From assembly GCF_000226115.1 (NCBI RefSeq), contig NC_016459.1, positions 496,001-560,000 on the forward strand: 64,000 bases of DNA, in the 5' to 3' direction. How positions within the stretch are numbered: position 1 is the first letter of the stretch; the number at the start of each line of letters is the position of its first letter. The position numbers and the translations under genes were made by a program. Positions 22,485-33,723 of this stretch are shown here, one piece after another. This stretch comes from Thermothielavioides terrestris NRRL 8126 (lineage: Eukaryota > Ascomycota > Sordariomycetes > Sordariales > Chaetomiaceae). The notes under the pieces were generated by a model. The model worked only from the letters and a program-made list of their open reading frames with translations. It ran no database searches and was not told the DNA's origin.

Positions 22485-25419
22485 TTACCCTTCTGGGTTG
22501 TCCCTAAGCTTTTTCGGTTCTCGCCGGCTTTGTGGGACGCAGAGCCTCCATACCCGCACATCGAACCTGAGCTCTCTCCGAAGGGTCTTGACGATTTCAC
22601 TCAGAAATATCCCCACCTCGGGAAAAAGCCACTGTTCTGGATTCTTTGGATCAGGTCCGCGACGCAGCAACTGCTCCGCTTGTTGTCTTGTCTGCCGAAT
22701 TGCATCACGTTTCTTCTTAGTGTGCGGTGCGACGCGTAACAACTCCGATACAAAATCAAGCCTGCTTTCTGTTGCCAGCGGTACTAGGTCTTCTTGGAAG
22801 AGGATGTACCCAGCCTCTCGAAGGCGCACGTTGCGGAATCGCCACCGTGTGTCGCTGAACTGAGTGTAGCCGAAGACGATGTCGTTCAACAGGAGCGCAA
22901 ACAGGTCCTCATGGTTGCGCAGAACGAATTTGTCGATCTTGGCGGCAACGAATGGGAAGACCGCAGACCTCGCTGCCAAGCGCACCATGTCCAGCTGGTC
23001 ATTGACGCGACGGGGTTGATTAGGCGGACTGCCAAGGAGCATTTGTAATACCTGGCTCTCGTCATAGCGGTTTAGCCGGGCTGTTTTATACGCATAATCC
23101 ACGAGCTTCTGCAGCGTCCGAACGACCCTGGCGTCGTTCCGAGGGTTGCGGATGACCAACGCGGCATGAAGAAGACGGTGTTCAAACAAATGCCAGAATA
23201 CCGACGCCTCGATACCCATCGTGGGGGGTCCGGGAAAGACAAAACCAAGCCTTTCATACATCCAGCCAAGCTTCAGGCTTGTGAACTCGGTTGTAAGTGC
23301 CTTCAGGAGCTCCAGATGCGGGTCGAAGTCCGCCGATGCGTCACTTGTGAGGGCTGCAAGGTTCTCATTGCGTGTGACCCATTCCAACACGGTGCGGTGA
23401 AAAAATTGCACTTCTCCTCTAGGCCCGATTTCGAGGAGCCCCATGGTTCGGCTGTACAGGCGACGGCGCATCACAGCAATCATGCTCGCTTCCTTGGCTT
23501 CGTCCATGGGAGAAAGGCCCTGGTGGATCGGGCCCTCCTCATCCTCGTCAGCCAACAGCATAGTCACGGCAGGAAGCTTCACATTGTCCCCGGATGCGGA
23601 TGAGGCGAGCTTGAGGAGGATATACCGGGCCAAGTGTGCTCGGTGCCTGGCGTTGATTTGGCGACGAATAGCCTCGAACAGCTCTTCGACGTCTTGCGGC
23701 AGTTCATCGAGTGTTGCCTGCAGTTCCGCGAGTTGGTCTCCTTCTGTGAGACGGCTGACGAGAGCTCGAACGACGACGGCGACCCATAGAAACACGCCCT
23801 GCGCCCTCGACGCGATGTCCTGAAGGAGTCTAGCGGCCACGGTAGGCTGCATGCCTCGAAGTTCATTGAATGCGGGTAGCGACTCGAAATTGTCCTTGAC
23901 GTATTTGTCGATATCGTTCTTGGTGAGGTTCTGGGTCACGAGACTGGGCTTCTTGTGAAAAGCGTCGTTGAACACGTTCCAGGGTCGACTGCTGACGCAG
24001 GCCTTGACCCCATCCCAGAGACTGACTTCGTTGACAAGGTTCACAAGCTTCGTATGGTCGCCAGCAAACTCGTCCAGTCCATCGATGAAAAGAACCAGAC
24101 GGTATTCGCGCCCTGCTTGAGATGCCACGCCCTTCAGACATTCCATAAGTTCATCCCATTCCCAAGGCGGCAAGTCACTGGCGGCTCCGAGACCGAACAT
24201 TTCCAGACATGCCCATCGCCTTTCGCAGACACGAGGTATCAAGTCAGGCCGCTGTGTCATGCACTGCACGAGGATCGTTCGCAACAACCCTTCGTGGGAT
24301 TTCTGCAGCTCGGTCCCGGCGTTCCAGAAGTAGAAGGATGCCGCCAGCAGCTGCTGCGATCCGGCCCATACGGAGAGATGCTCTCGGAGGCGGGGATGGC
24401 GTGTCACGAACTTCATGAGAGTCGACTTTCCCGACCCTGGTTTGCCGGTGATCCAGTATATCTCGCGCGTGTCTGCTTCAAGCCAAGCTGGGAAGTCGGA
24501 CCATGACGGCGCCGGGTCAGGCCCCCTGTCTGCGTGCGGCTGAAACAGCCACTCGAAAGTCCGCGCGTGTGCCCGCGGAATTGCGTCCTCGCGGTCCTCG
24601 AGCGATGGAAATCTGAGGCTGTCCACGATGTGCACCCGGGCCAACTCGGTAAACGTGGTATCGACTGGCCCTGCGTCGAGATGCCTTGCTCGCGGCGACC
24701 ATTTGGCCGACCACATGGCCCGAATCAGCTGCTGCCGATCTTGCCGTTGTAAACGAGTACTGTCTTCGCTTGCGAGGTCCCTCAGGTAGTTGGCAGTGTC
24801 TCGTGTAGTCGCGTCAACGCGATCCAGTGCTGCAACCATGTCCGCCTGTTGCTGGGAGGCTAGGCTGAGGGCGCTGCCATGTTCTTGCGCCTTTTCCCTG
24901 TCACGTCGGCACCAAGGGTCAGTTGGCCAGCGGCGAGAAACGCCTGGGGAACTGAGGACATGCATACCACAAGGATATCAGCGCTGCCATCTGCATTTGC
25001 CGCTGAACGGTCTCCAACTTTGTCGTGAGCTCCGTGATCTTGCGGTCGGACAGTATTCCCCGGATGGCGGCACCCAGGGCCTTTGCCGACCTGCGCCTTC
25101 GTTGCGGCAACTCTTCCACGGCCAAGGTCTGGAGGACACCAGCCAGCTCTTTGCTAATCTCATTGCACTGCTTGCAAGCCTCGAGAAATATGGCATCCGG
25201 AGAGCCGGCGGGCGCGGTATCCAGGAACTGGGACCGCTTCTCCTGAATCCGGGATGTCAGGAAATCGAGGTCGCTAGCGACCCGCTTCAATAGAGCGGCT
25301 CGATCGGTCTGTCCCGTGGCCGACTTGTGCATCTCGACCGTGTCCGAGAGCAGCCTGGTGGCGAAGTCGACGAACTGTACGCCGGCGGCGGCAATGCTCA
25401 AGGCGCTTAGTGGATCCAT
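22485..25419 (-). CDS. NACHT-domain STAND NTPase (fungal NLR-like)
   Basis: Two exons on the minus strand (25419-24968 and 24897-22485), joined in frame across a 70-bp intron, give 954 aa. The N-terminus (MDPLSALSIAAAGVQFVDFA) is the helical domain common to fungal STAND proteins. The NACHT core has Walker A GKPGSGKST near residue 300 and Walker B LVLFIDGLDEF near 425, then the helical segment with FLWVAVVVRAL. The rest resembles the winged-helix and helical extension seen in this large fungal group. No ankyrin, WD40 or TPR repeats are present, so the usual repeat sensor is missing or replaced by the helical C-terminus. Such proteins mediate heterokaryon incompatibility or immunity-like cell death by analogy; this one's ligand is unknown. 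The intron sits between the N-terminal helical domain and the NTPase part. Confidence 0.92.
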
Positions 25420-27228
25420 GGGAGGAGGGTCGGGGTGGTTAACTGCATCAACTCGAACGAAGCGCGATTGTAGGGCCGCTTCGCTTGCAATGAGGCCAGC
25501 ATGAATGACGAGACATGATCAGGGGGCGCGGGGAAAATAACAGTTGAGTCAAGTGACACACACGATCAGTCCCGGCTGCCCTCAAGTCAGCCATACCTAG
25601 CGGTCTGCCTCGTCCTGCAGGGTGACGATGGCATCAACCAATTGGAAGCTCGCGCAAGGCGACAGGTCGCTTTCTCCAAGCATAGGTGCCTAACGCACTG
25701 GGCGGTGTCGACGCCACTGGACAGGCCAGGCGGTGTTCTGCATATAAATGTTCCCTGTCTACTTATTCAAAAGGGTATAGAACTACACGCTCACTCACAT
25801 AAGAACGTCGAGCCTCGGGGTCCTAAAATCGTAGCTCCGAACAACTCAACTCCATCCAACTCAATTCAATCCAATCCAACGCAATTCAACGCAATTTGAC
25901 CCTGCTGTCAATCAATCCTGGGCCTGTAATTGACTTGGTTCGAATTGATTCGATTGCCCAGACCACATACAAGCTGGCGCCTCGCAAGATGCCGCCTGTC
26001 AGAACCAGCCCGGCCCGGTATCCCGGGCCGGCCCACCGAGATTAGGATCCACCAGCCTGGGTGCCCAACTGCCGCCCAAGACTGGGCTCCTGAAGAGGAC
26101 CTCTCCCACAATACACTCCAACCCTTGTTTGTTTGTTAGTTTGGTACCTAGAGTGGATTACCATCAGCATGTGCAGACTGATTGGTTGAATTGGCTAGCG
26201 TGGCTGATTTTGGTCGATTCTGGGACAGCAGGGTGTGAAGTGCCTGAGCGGGTTAATGGAGCAGTGGGGGTAAAAAGCCAAAGTTTGATTGGCTGCAGGG
26301 CCCTGTTAAAAGTGGTGCGAAGAATCGAACTAACAAACAAACAAGGGTTGGAGTGTAGTATACATCATCTTCAACACGACGATTGATCCCAGCGGTGTGC
26401 ATTGCCTGCATCGTGATAGCTTCATCTTCCTGAGCCTGCGCAGTGGATCCAACACCGTCCAGTCCAGCCCAGCTCAGCCAGCCCACCACAGCCACCACCA
26501 ACCGCCTTGTTTTTTCCCACTCCCTGGGCTTGGCATGCAGTCGGAGCTAGGTACCTGTAGTTACAGAGTCATGGCATCTCGACTTTTAAACTAAGCCAGC
26601 CAATAAGAGCCGAAAAACGTGGGTGGTTAAGGATATATATGGCGATTGACGAGAATTGACATCAACCGTGTCAATCACCACCGCGCAATTCAATCCAATT
26701 CGAACCTTATACTTTAATTGATTGACTTGCTCGGAGCCATGCCTACAACTGTCCCAAAAAGAGAGTTCTGTCGTTTTGCGTTCCTAGACGGTGGCCGCCT
26801 CCATAACGGCTACACACGGCACCGGCGACGGAGGCGGGAAGGCGTTGCCCATTCTACACCGGACAGCGCCGGCTAGATTGGGTCTTCTAGGAGGGTGGTC
26901 TCGGTCGGCTGACTGTTGCATCATGACGTCCTGGTTATGACCTCATCCCGTCATAATCGCGCTAGGTCCATGATCTGATGCGAAGCTGCGGAGCTGGGAC
27001 AATGCCGGGTTCATCTCAGTGATTTCATGCGGAACGATAGTAAGACTGTACAAAGATTGTATGGATTGGAGTAGCATGACTGCAGGGACATCCTGCAAAT
27101 CTCTTGCATCGTAACGTCTCCCAGATCTGAGAGCATTTCATTTGCTTCTCGTCCGCTCCTGTTTCCCTTGGCCGCTGGATCCGGTTTGCATTTTTCAAAC
27201 GAGCATATCCGCAAGCGATTCTCCAAAA
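25420..27228. other. Intergenic region between NACHT and PEP synthase genes, containing a MITE
   Basis: This 1.8-kb promoter interval lies between divergently read genes. It contains low-complexity CAATTCAATCC-type runs (25840-25900 and about 26690-26710), a MITE at 26114-26355, and TATA-like motifs (about 25740 toward NACHT, 26632-26640 toward PEP synthase). No coding sequence is supported. Confidence 0.6.
26114..26355. mobile_element. MITE, Tc1/mariner type (242 bp, TA target duplication)
   Basis: The ends are near-perfect inverted repeats of about 28 bp beginning CACTCCAACCCTTGTTTG, flanked on both sides by TA (26112-26113 and 26356-26357). There is no coding capacity. The internal sequence shares GTACCTAGAGTGGAT near the left and CCTGTTAAAAAGTG-like motifs near the right with the two longer copies at 35,171 and 37,526, so all three belong to one family. 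It lies in the promoter interval between the NACHT and PEP synthase genes. Confidence 0.9.
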
Positions 27229-29637
27229 ATGAGCGCATCGAATGAAGACGCCAACCCTCTTGTTTGCGACTTTAAGCACCTGTTGCGCAGCGATGTCGGC
27301 CTCGTCGGGGGGAAGAACTCGTCCCTGGGCGAGATGCTCAGCGCCCTGAGCAGCAAGGGAATCGCCGTGCCGCCTGGATTTGCAACGACCTCGCACGCTT
27401 ACTGGCACTATGTCGATGCCAACGGCATCCGGGACAAGATCGGCCCGTTGATCTCGGAGTGGCAAGCCGGGCACGCAAGTCTCGCTGAGACGGGCCAGGC
27501 AGTCCGCCGTCTGTTCCTCCGCGGATCATGGCCAGCAGATGCGGCCGAGGCCATCACCACCGCTTACCAAAAGCTCTCGGCCAAGACAGGCGTCGAGAAC
27601 CTGCGGGTGGCGGTCCGCTCTAGCGCGACGGCTGAGGACCTGCCTGACGCGAGTTTCGCCGGTCAGCTGGAGTCGTACCTAAACATCTGGGGCAAGGATA
27701 GGCTCCTGGATGCCTGCCGCCGCTGCTATGCCTCGCTGTTTACCGACCGGGCCATCAGCTACCGCCAGGCCAAGGGGTTCGACCACATGAGCATCGCACT
27801 GTCCGTCGGCGTGCAAAGGATGGTTCGCTCGGATGCCTGGGGTTCCGGCGTCATGTTCTCCATCGACACCGAGAGCGGGTTCGACAAAATCGTGCTCATC
27901 AACGCCGCCTGGGGCCTGGGGGAGAACATCGTTCAGGGGACCGTCAACCCGGATGAGTATCAGGTCTTCAAGCCATTGCTGGACGACCCAAGCCTGGTCC
28001 CCATCATCCAGAAGAAGCGCGGCGAAAAGGCCATGAAGATGATCCTCGGCCGAAGTCATCACCACCACCCCCACGCTCCCACTCGCAACGTACCCACCTC
28101 CAAGGCAGAGCGGGCGGCGTTCGTACTCGCTAATGATGAGATACTCCAGCTGGCGCGCTGGGCTTGTGCCATCGAGAAGCACTACGGGTGCGCCATGGAT
28201 ATGGAATGGGCCAAGGATGGCACGACGGGGGAGTTGTTCATCGTCCAGGCCCGCCCTGAGACGGTGCACTCCCGTCAAGACTCTGCCGTGTTCAAGACCT
28301 ACACCGTCAAGAACAAGAGTCGCGTTCTCGCCACCGGCCTCTCGATTGGCGACGCGGCTGTGTCCGGCCAGCTCTGCCTCATCGAGGACGTCAAGGACAT
28401 CGGCAAGTTTGTCGACGGCTCCATTCTGGTGACCGTCTCCACCGATCCGGACTGGGTGCCCATCATGAAGCGGGCAGCGGCCATCATCACGGACCACGGC
28501 GGCCGCACGTCCCACGCCGCCATTGTCAGCCGCGAGCTCGGCGTGCCAGCCGTGGTGGGCACGGGCGACGCCACCTACGTCCTGCACACCGGCCAGGACG
28601 TCACCGTCTCCTGCGCCGAAGGCGACGTCGGGTTCGTCTACGCAGGCATCTCCGACATAGTCGCCACCACGATCGACCTCAAGGGCCTGCCCGCTGTGCG
28701 CACCAACGTCATGCTCAACCTTGCCAACCCCTCCGCGGCCTACCGCTGGTGGCGGCTGCCGGCGGACGGCATCGGCCTCGCGCGCATGGAATTCGTCGTC
28801 ACCAACGCGATCCGCGTGCACCCCATGGCGCTGGTGCGCTTCGACCGCCTGCAGGACCAGGCAGCCAAGGCGGAGATCGCGCGGCTCACCGCGGGCTACG
28901 AGCACAAGCCGGACTACTTCGTCGACAAGCTGGCGCACGGGCTGGCCGCGCTGTGCGCGACCGTGTACCCGAAGCCGGCCATCATCCGCATGAGCGACTT
29001 CAAGACCAACGAGTACGCGGGCCTGGTCGGCGGCGCCGAGTTCGAGCCGGCCGAGGAGAACCCCATGCTCGGCTTCCGCGGCGCGTCGCGCTACTACTCG
29101 CCCCGCTACGCGGAGGGCTTCGGGCTCGAGTGCCGCGCCATCAAGCTGCTGCGCGAGGAGATGGGGTTTGCCAACGCCGTGGTGATGATCCCCTTCTGCC
29201 GGACGGTGGGGGAGGCGGAGAAGGTGCTGCGCGTCATGGAGCAGAACGGGTTGAAGAGGGGCGAGAAGGGGCTGAAGGTGTACGTGATGTGCGAGATCCC
29301 CTCGAATGTGATACTGGCGGAGCGGTTTACCGAGCATTTTGACGGGTTTTCGATCGGGTCGAACGACCTGACGCAGCTGACCCTCGGGGTGGACCGGGAT
29401 TCGGGAGAGTTGGCCGAGCTGTTTGACGAGCAGGACGAGGCCGTGAAGTGGATGATCGCCAAGGTGATCGAGGTGGCGAGGAAGAAGGGGTGCAAGATTG
29501 GGATTTGCGGACAGGCGCCAAGTGACCATCCGGAGTTTGCGAAGTTCCTGGTTCAGGCGGGCATTGATTCGATTTCGGTCAGCCCGGACAGTTTTTTGGC
29601 GGTCAAGAGGCATGTGGTGGACAGCGAGAAGGCATGA
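27229..29637 (+). CDS. Phosphoenolpyruvate synthase (pyruvate, water dikinase), intronless
   Basis: A single 2409-bp exon encodes 802 aa; the first in-frame ATG is at 27229. Domain order is the bacterial one: ATP-binding/pyruvate kinase-like N-domain (DVGLVGGKNSSLGEM, VRSSATAEDLPDASFAGQ), the swivelling phosphohistidine domain (GGRTSHAAIVSRELG, His429), and the PEP-utilising barrel with GFRGASRYYSP, FSIGSNDLTQLTLGVDRD and the catalytic Cys760 in GICGQAPSD. The reaction is pyruvate + ATP + water to PEP + AMP + phosphate, a gluconeogenic step in the cytosol. A His-rich insertion (HHHHPHAP) lies near residue 283. The gene lacks introns whereas almost every neighbour has them, and PEP synthase is unusual in fungi; both are compatible with ancient acquisition from bacteria. 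The next gene, convergent, is lactate-dehydrogenase-like. Confidence 0.95.
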   Translation: MSASNEDANPLVCDFKHLLRSDVGLVGGKNSSLGEMLSALSSKGIAVPPGFATTSHAYWHYVDANGIRDKIGPLISEWQAGHASLAETGQAVRRLFLRGSWPADAAEAITTAYQKLSAKTGVENLRVAVRSSATAEDLPDASFAGQLESYLNIWGKDRLLDACRRCYASLFTDRAISYRQAKGFDHMSIALSVGVQRMVRSDAWGSGVMFSIDTESGFDKIVLINAAWGLGENIVQGTVNPDEYQVFKPLLDDPSLVPIIQKKRGEKAMKMILGRSHHHHPHAPTRNVPTSKAERAAFVLANDEILQLARWACAIEKHYGCAMDMEWAKDGTTGELFIVQARPETVHSRQDSAVFKTYTVKNKSRVLATGLSIGDAAVSGQLCLIEDVKDIGKFVDGSILVTVSTDPDWVPIMKRAAAIITDHGGRTSHAAIVSRELGVPAVVGTGDATYVLHTGQDVTVSCAEGDVGFVYAGISDIVATTIDLKGLPAVRTNVMLNLANPSAAYRWWRLPADGIGLARMEFVVTNAIRVHPMALVRFDRLQDQAAKAEIARLTAGYEHKPDYFVDKLAHGLAALCATVYPKPAIIRMSDFKTNEYAGLVGGAEFEPAEENPMLGFRGASRYYSPRYAEGFGLECRAIKLLREEMGFANAVVMIPFCRTVGEAEKVLRVMEQNGLKRGEKGLKVYVMCEIPSNVILAERFTEHFDGFSIGSNDLTQLTLGVDRDSGELAELFDEQDEAVKWMIAKVIEVARKKGCKIGICGQAPSDHPEFAKFLVQAGIDSISVSPDSFLAVKRHVVDSEKA

Positions 29638-30113
29638 TGTCGAAGACGGTGGTCGGGTCGTTGTTTATGGGCACCATATCTCCCCTTGGTTAGTAAATCT
29701 CGGTTATCAGTAGTTATAAGCCAGTCCGGTGGGAAAAGGAAAAAAGAAAAGAAAAAGAAAAAAAATTCTTGTGTATCGGTAGCTCTTTTGTTTTCCCTCC
29801 AAGGTTTCTTGTCTTGTTACCTGGGATGGTGTTTCTGGAGCCAGAATATGCATAGTGATTAGGGACGGGCAAAGGGGGGGGTTCACCTGAGTATTATTTT
29901 ACTCGCAACCCTGGCATAAAGCCAGGACACGGCTACGAGACAAGAGTACTGTCGACAAATACTGCCATTGGCACTTCGAGGCTACTGCTAGGATACATAT
30001 TTTTTTTTTTTTTTTTTTCCTCGTCATATCCAACGACCTAGTTAAAAACGGATGACGATAACCGCCGTTTCCAAACACCCTCAAGCGTCCCCATTAAGCG
30101 GCGGCTCAAGTAG
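29638..30113. other. Convergent 3' spacer with A-rich and T-rich runs
   Basis: A 476-bp spacer between the PEP synthase and LDH-like stops. It holds an A-rich run (about 29737-29766) and a pure T run (about 29999-30018), the latter reading as poly(A) on the minus strand. They may serve as 3'-end signals. No gene is seen. Confidence 0.5.
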
Positions 30114-31194
30114 CTAGTGGTGTTTGATGCGCTCCAACGTTTCCTTCAACCTTTCGGCTGACCGAGCAAGGTGGGCCTTCTCGTCGCTGCTTAGCGGCAA
30201 CTGAACCGTCCTCATTATCCCCTTCCTCCCCAGCACCACAGGTAGGCTGAAGCAGCACCTGTGCTCTGACTGGAAATGGCTGATGGGCTGGACGTCGCCT
30301 TTATCGAGGAGGATGGAGGTGCAGATGCTGGCCACGACCGAGCCGATGCCAAACGGCGTTGCCCCCTTGGCGCGGAAAATGTCCTCCGAGATATGTTTGC
30401 ACTCGTTCGCGAGATCGGCGTGGTTGCATTGCTCCGGGGGGAGAAACTGGTCGATGGGCACGCCGTTGATGGTAGCGCTCGACCATGCCGCAACCTGGGT
30501 GTCACCGTGGACGCCTATGACTGACAGTTGTATCGAACTGCTGGAAACCTAGAGGGTCCATCACATCATTAGTTAGCCATGTTTTCTAGATGTCGGTCAT
30601 GTGAACGGGTCGACGACGGACGTACCCCTGTTTTTTCGGCCAGCAAACCGCGGAGCCGGACGGAGTCGAGGAAAGTTCCTGTACCAAAGACCTGGAACTT
30701 TGGCAGTCTGCAAAGTTCTTGGACGAGCGTTGTAAGCAGGTCGACCGGGTTCGCCACGACTAGTATAATCGCGTCTGGTCTAAAGGATGTCATAGAGCCC
30801 ATCACACTGCGCATAACGCCAATGTTGCGATGCATATGTTGGATACTTGTTTCCCCTAAACCGCCAGGCATGTCAGCTCAACTTATGTTGTCAGGTTGTA
30901 TTTCTCCTGGCTTCACTCACCCAGGAAGTACTTGGACCCTGCCGTGATCACCACGATATCACACTGCGCTGCCTCGCTATGCGTCGCAGCCCGCACCCGC
31001 GTGCCTCCGCCGATGCCGTATGCCACGTCTGAGAGGTCGCGCACCTGGGCGTCCCTCAACTCGATCTTGACATCAACCAGGAGCAGCTCGCTCGCTACGC
31101 CGCTGAGGATCAGGGCGTATGCAGCCGCGCCACCAACCTGGCCGACACCTACTATCGCGATACGCGAACAGGCTTTGGTATGAGCAGGAGGCAT
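30114..31194 (-). CDS. L-lactate/malate dehydrogenase-family protein with altered active-site loop
   Basis: Three exons on the minus strand (31194-30921, 30855-30626, 30548-30114) give 312 aa, the normal length for the LDH family. The NAD motif is RIAIVGVGQVGGAAAYAL. Asp155 and Arg158 (LDSVRLR) and the catalytic His182 (IGVHGDTQVAAW) are kept. The mobile substrate loop, normally Q-x-x-G-E-T-R, reads AGSKYFLGETS: the specificity Gln is Tyr89 and the catalytic Arg is Ser95. The protein may therefore use a different 2-keto acid, or be catalytically weak. It faces the PEP synthase tail to tail (476 bp). If it makes pyruvate from a hydroxy acid, the pair would form a two-step route to PEP; that link is inference. 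Introns are 65 and 77 bp with good splice sites. Confidence 0.9.
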
Positions 31195-32398
31195 GTTGTT
31201 GTGTTCAATCTCGTCGACAGAGGGGCCTCACTTGCCTGAAGAAATGCTCGTGAGAGGAAAATGAGGAATTGAGAATCCGAGGGTTGTGTCATTGGACGAC
31301 CGTGAGGGTGGTTCAAACGGGCTCCGGAGCTCCCCGGGCCGCTGATCTCATCATGACAGCTCGGGGCCAGCACCTGAGGTTGGAATGGTCTAGACTGGCC
31401 CACCATGGCCGAGACACTGGAGACACTGGAGACACTGCGTAATAATCGTACACTGTTTGTAGTTGCTACGGAACCGGCCCACTCCGGGAAAGCGAACAGG
31501 TTCTTGGCCAGCAGAAGTTCAGGCGAGTCATCAATTACCTAAATGTTGCGTATGCGTGTAAAACCCCAGGTACATACCAGGATGTCTCACCTCCCAACAC
31601 GCCGGTCTAAGTCATAAAACGCGGACGACGGGCCCGGCTTTGCTGTCGGGTGCAAGTGACGAGAGGTCGTCTCGATAGCAAGGAACATCCCATCTCGAAC
31701 GATCAAACCGTTCGCCCGAGTGAACCCAATCTGGAACCAGGGCTTTTTGATGTTGAGGGAACGAGGGTTCGAGGCTCTCAGGCCGTCAGCTTTGCGGCTA
31801 TGCCAGCCTTTGTCCTCCACATCCTGCCAAAAAGTCACCGGACGGCGGCTGAGCTCTGACGCACCCACCCAGCCAGAACTTAGAAGAAGCATGTTGGCTG
31901 CTCGAAGGTCGTGAACGTTCACTTCCTCTCACCCCCTGGCGCAGTGTAGGAGAGCGCGCGTGCTGCAGTCTGAAGGATTTTGCGACGGAGCATGTTGAGC
32001 TGTTCGACGGGATACGAGGCTATCACGGGGTCGCGTAGTGCGAGGGGCCATTAGAGTCAAGGCCGCCAATCCTCTCAACGCGGGGCGCCGCAATTGTGTG
32101 ATCTCCCATGTGCCCCTTCGGTGATTGGCGGCAATGGCGAGCAGGAAGAGTGAGAGGCGGAGGAGATTTGTCGCGACAGGAGGCTAGGTTATCAAGAGGC
32201 CAGAGACGGGCCGCAGAGAGCCTGCGGATGTAAATTTGCATCTCGGCCATAGGGCCGTGTGGTGATACGCCCCGACGCCACCCCTGACCCCCCGGAACCA
32301 TAAGTTGCGTTTTGTATGTGATGGAGGCCCTGACCGACGCTGCAGCGACGAAGCAAGATACTTTGGAGGCTTCTTTGCCGTGCGGAGATTAATCCTCT
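31195..32398. other. Intergenic region, no gene supported
   Basis: The interval holds the LDH-like promoter, a three-fold 10-bp repeat GAGACACTGG at about 31409-31438, and short frames with no family signals. Confidence 0.55.
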
Positions 32399-32881
32399 TC
32401 ATGTCTTGGAGGGCATAGGCGCGGAACTCTTTAAAGCTGACCCGTACCACGACTTGTTTGCCTGGCGCCGTGTATCGATGAGGTCAACAATGTTGACTAG
32501 CGTGTTCTTCAGACATCTCTTACACCCGACGACCGACTTGCTCGGATCAATGCCGACCTCGGGCACAGGGCTTGGTAACCCTGGCGTGTTTTCCTCCCGC
32601 CCTGAGCAAGTGTCTTCGTTGATGTCGCCGAGCCGTTGCTGCGAGAAGTAGTGGAGTTCTGGTTCCTCCTTTACCGCGATGGTGCCCTGTCTGATGTATT
32701 CTTGGGAACCGGGAACCCACTGCCGGGAAGCCCGAGGCGCGACGGGCAAACTCGCCGTCAAATCATGGCGCATTGTTGGGCGTGAAATGCCCAAACTTGT
32801 CTGGTCGCCGTCGCCAACCTGGGCAGCATCACGTTCATGAAGCCTGCAGGGCTCCATCAGTTCCCTGGTCAAAGAGACCAC
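32399..32881 (-). CDS. Possible hypothetical ORF (160 aa), uncertain
   Basis: An open minus-strand frame of 160 codons starting with ATG. It includes VGCKRCLKNTLVNIVDLID and a hydrophilic N-terminal half. A second frame overlapping its 3' end (down to about 32184) contains QVVVRVSFKEFRAYALQDMK, which looks protein-like, but no splice pair joining the two frames was found. It may be a broken gene or two chance frames. No domain is recognised and there is no neighbour to support it. Confidence 0.25.
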   Translation of the reverse strand: MVSLTRELMEPCRLHERDAAQVGDGDQTSLGISRPTMRHDLTASLPVAPRASRQWVPGSQEYIRQGTIAVKEEPELHYFSQQRLGDINEDTCSGREENTPGLPSPVPEVGIDPSKSVVGCKRCLKNTLVNIVDLIDTRRQANKSWYGSALKSSAPMPSKT

Positions 32882-33723
32882 CGTTGTTCACGGGCAAGAA
32901 CATCCCAAATCTCTTAGGAAAGGCATCCCAGGCGCCACCATCCCGAACTATAAAACCACCTCTAAGGCTCTAACCCCCACGCCTTCCTACCTATGTAGGT
33001 AGCCAACGTCACGGGCCAACACCAGCCAGGGCAAAGGAATCTCCCGGATCCTCTACGCCAAGAATGCAACCGTCAAGTGAACATTGTGGCCACCTCCGAA
33101 GCCTACCTGCGATGTTCGACCAGGACATTAATCCTTCGTAACCACAAATGACCGCGCAGCGCAAAGAGCCGGCGTATTTTCGCCAATGGAGAAAATACCG
33201 CAAGTATTAACGTAGCTCCAGCGGAGGACTAGGCAGATTCCTGCCATTCCTCCTGATAGGCACTGCCATTCCTACTGCAGGACGCCATGAAACCGACGAA
33301 ATCCTCTGTACCCACAAACACCGCGGATCGCGGGGAGCTTGTGTCTCTTCGCCAATGAAAAAAAATACCACATCATTATGGCCCATTTCCTTGGTTACAT
33401 GACTCCCTACTGTAGGAATGGCGCTTCCTTCGCCGGACCTGCAATAACGGTTGGTGATAACCCAAGGCCGTGTCTCACGGCTCCTTGAAGAGAAGCGAGA
33501 TATTGTCTCAACACCGCGCCGCAAACAATGTGGGCCGCGGTGATGCCGATGACGCCGACGACGAAGACTCGCGGCGCGGCGTACACGACAGGTCTAGGAG
33601 ACATGGTAGTCGCCGTATATAAAGTCTCGTAGAAACCGTTGCGGCTACCTGGGATTTGCACTCTTCGCCGACCTAGCCTCTGCAATTGTCACTGAGCCTT
33701 CGAGAAGTCCCACAACTTAAGCC
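32882..33723. other. Intergenic region with a degenerate direct repeat
   Basis: Two diverged copies of about 80 bp (about 33127-33206 and 33298-33377) share AATCCT.GTA.CCACAAA and TTCGCCAATG.A-AAATACC. Unrelated frames cross it. The last 100 bp is the promoter and leader of the secreted-protein gene, with TATATAAA at about 33616-33623. Confidence 0.5.
33616..33623 (+). promoter_or_regulatory. TATA box of the secreted-protein gene
   Basis: TATATAAA lies 101 bp upstream of the ATG at 33724, a normal distance for a fungal promoter. Confidence 0.5.

Noticed and set aside
27679..29613. 644-codon minus-strand ORF
   Set aside because: Antisense shadow of the PEP synthase coding region; Val/His/Gly-rich without any family motif.
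31409..31438. Three tandem copies of GAGACACTGG
   Set aside because: Real but too short to interpret; no link to a gene.
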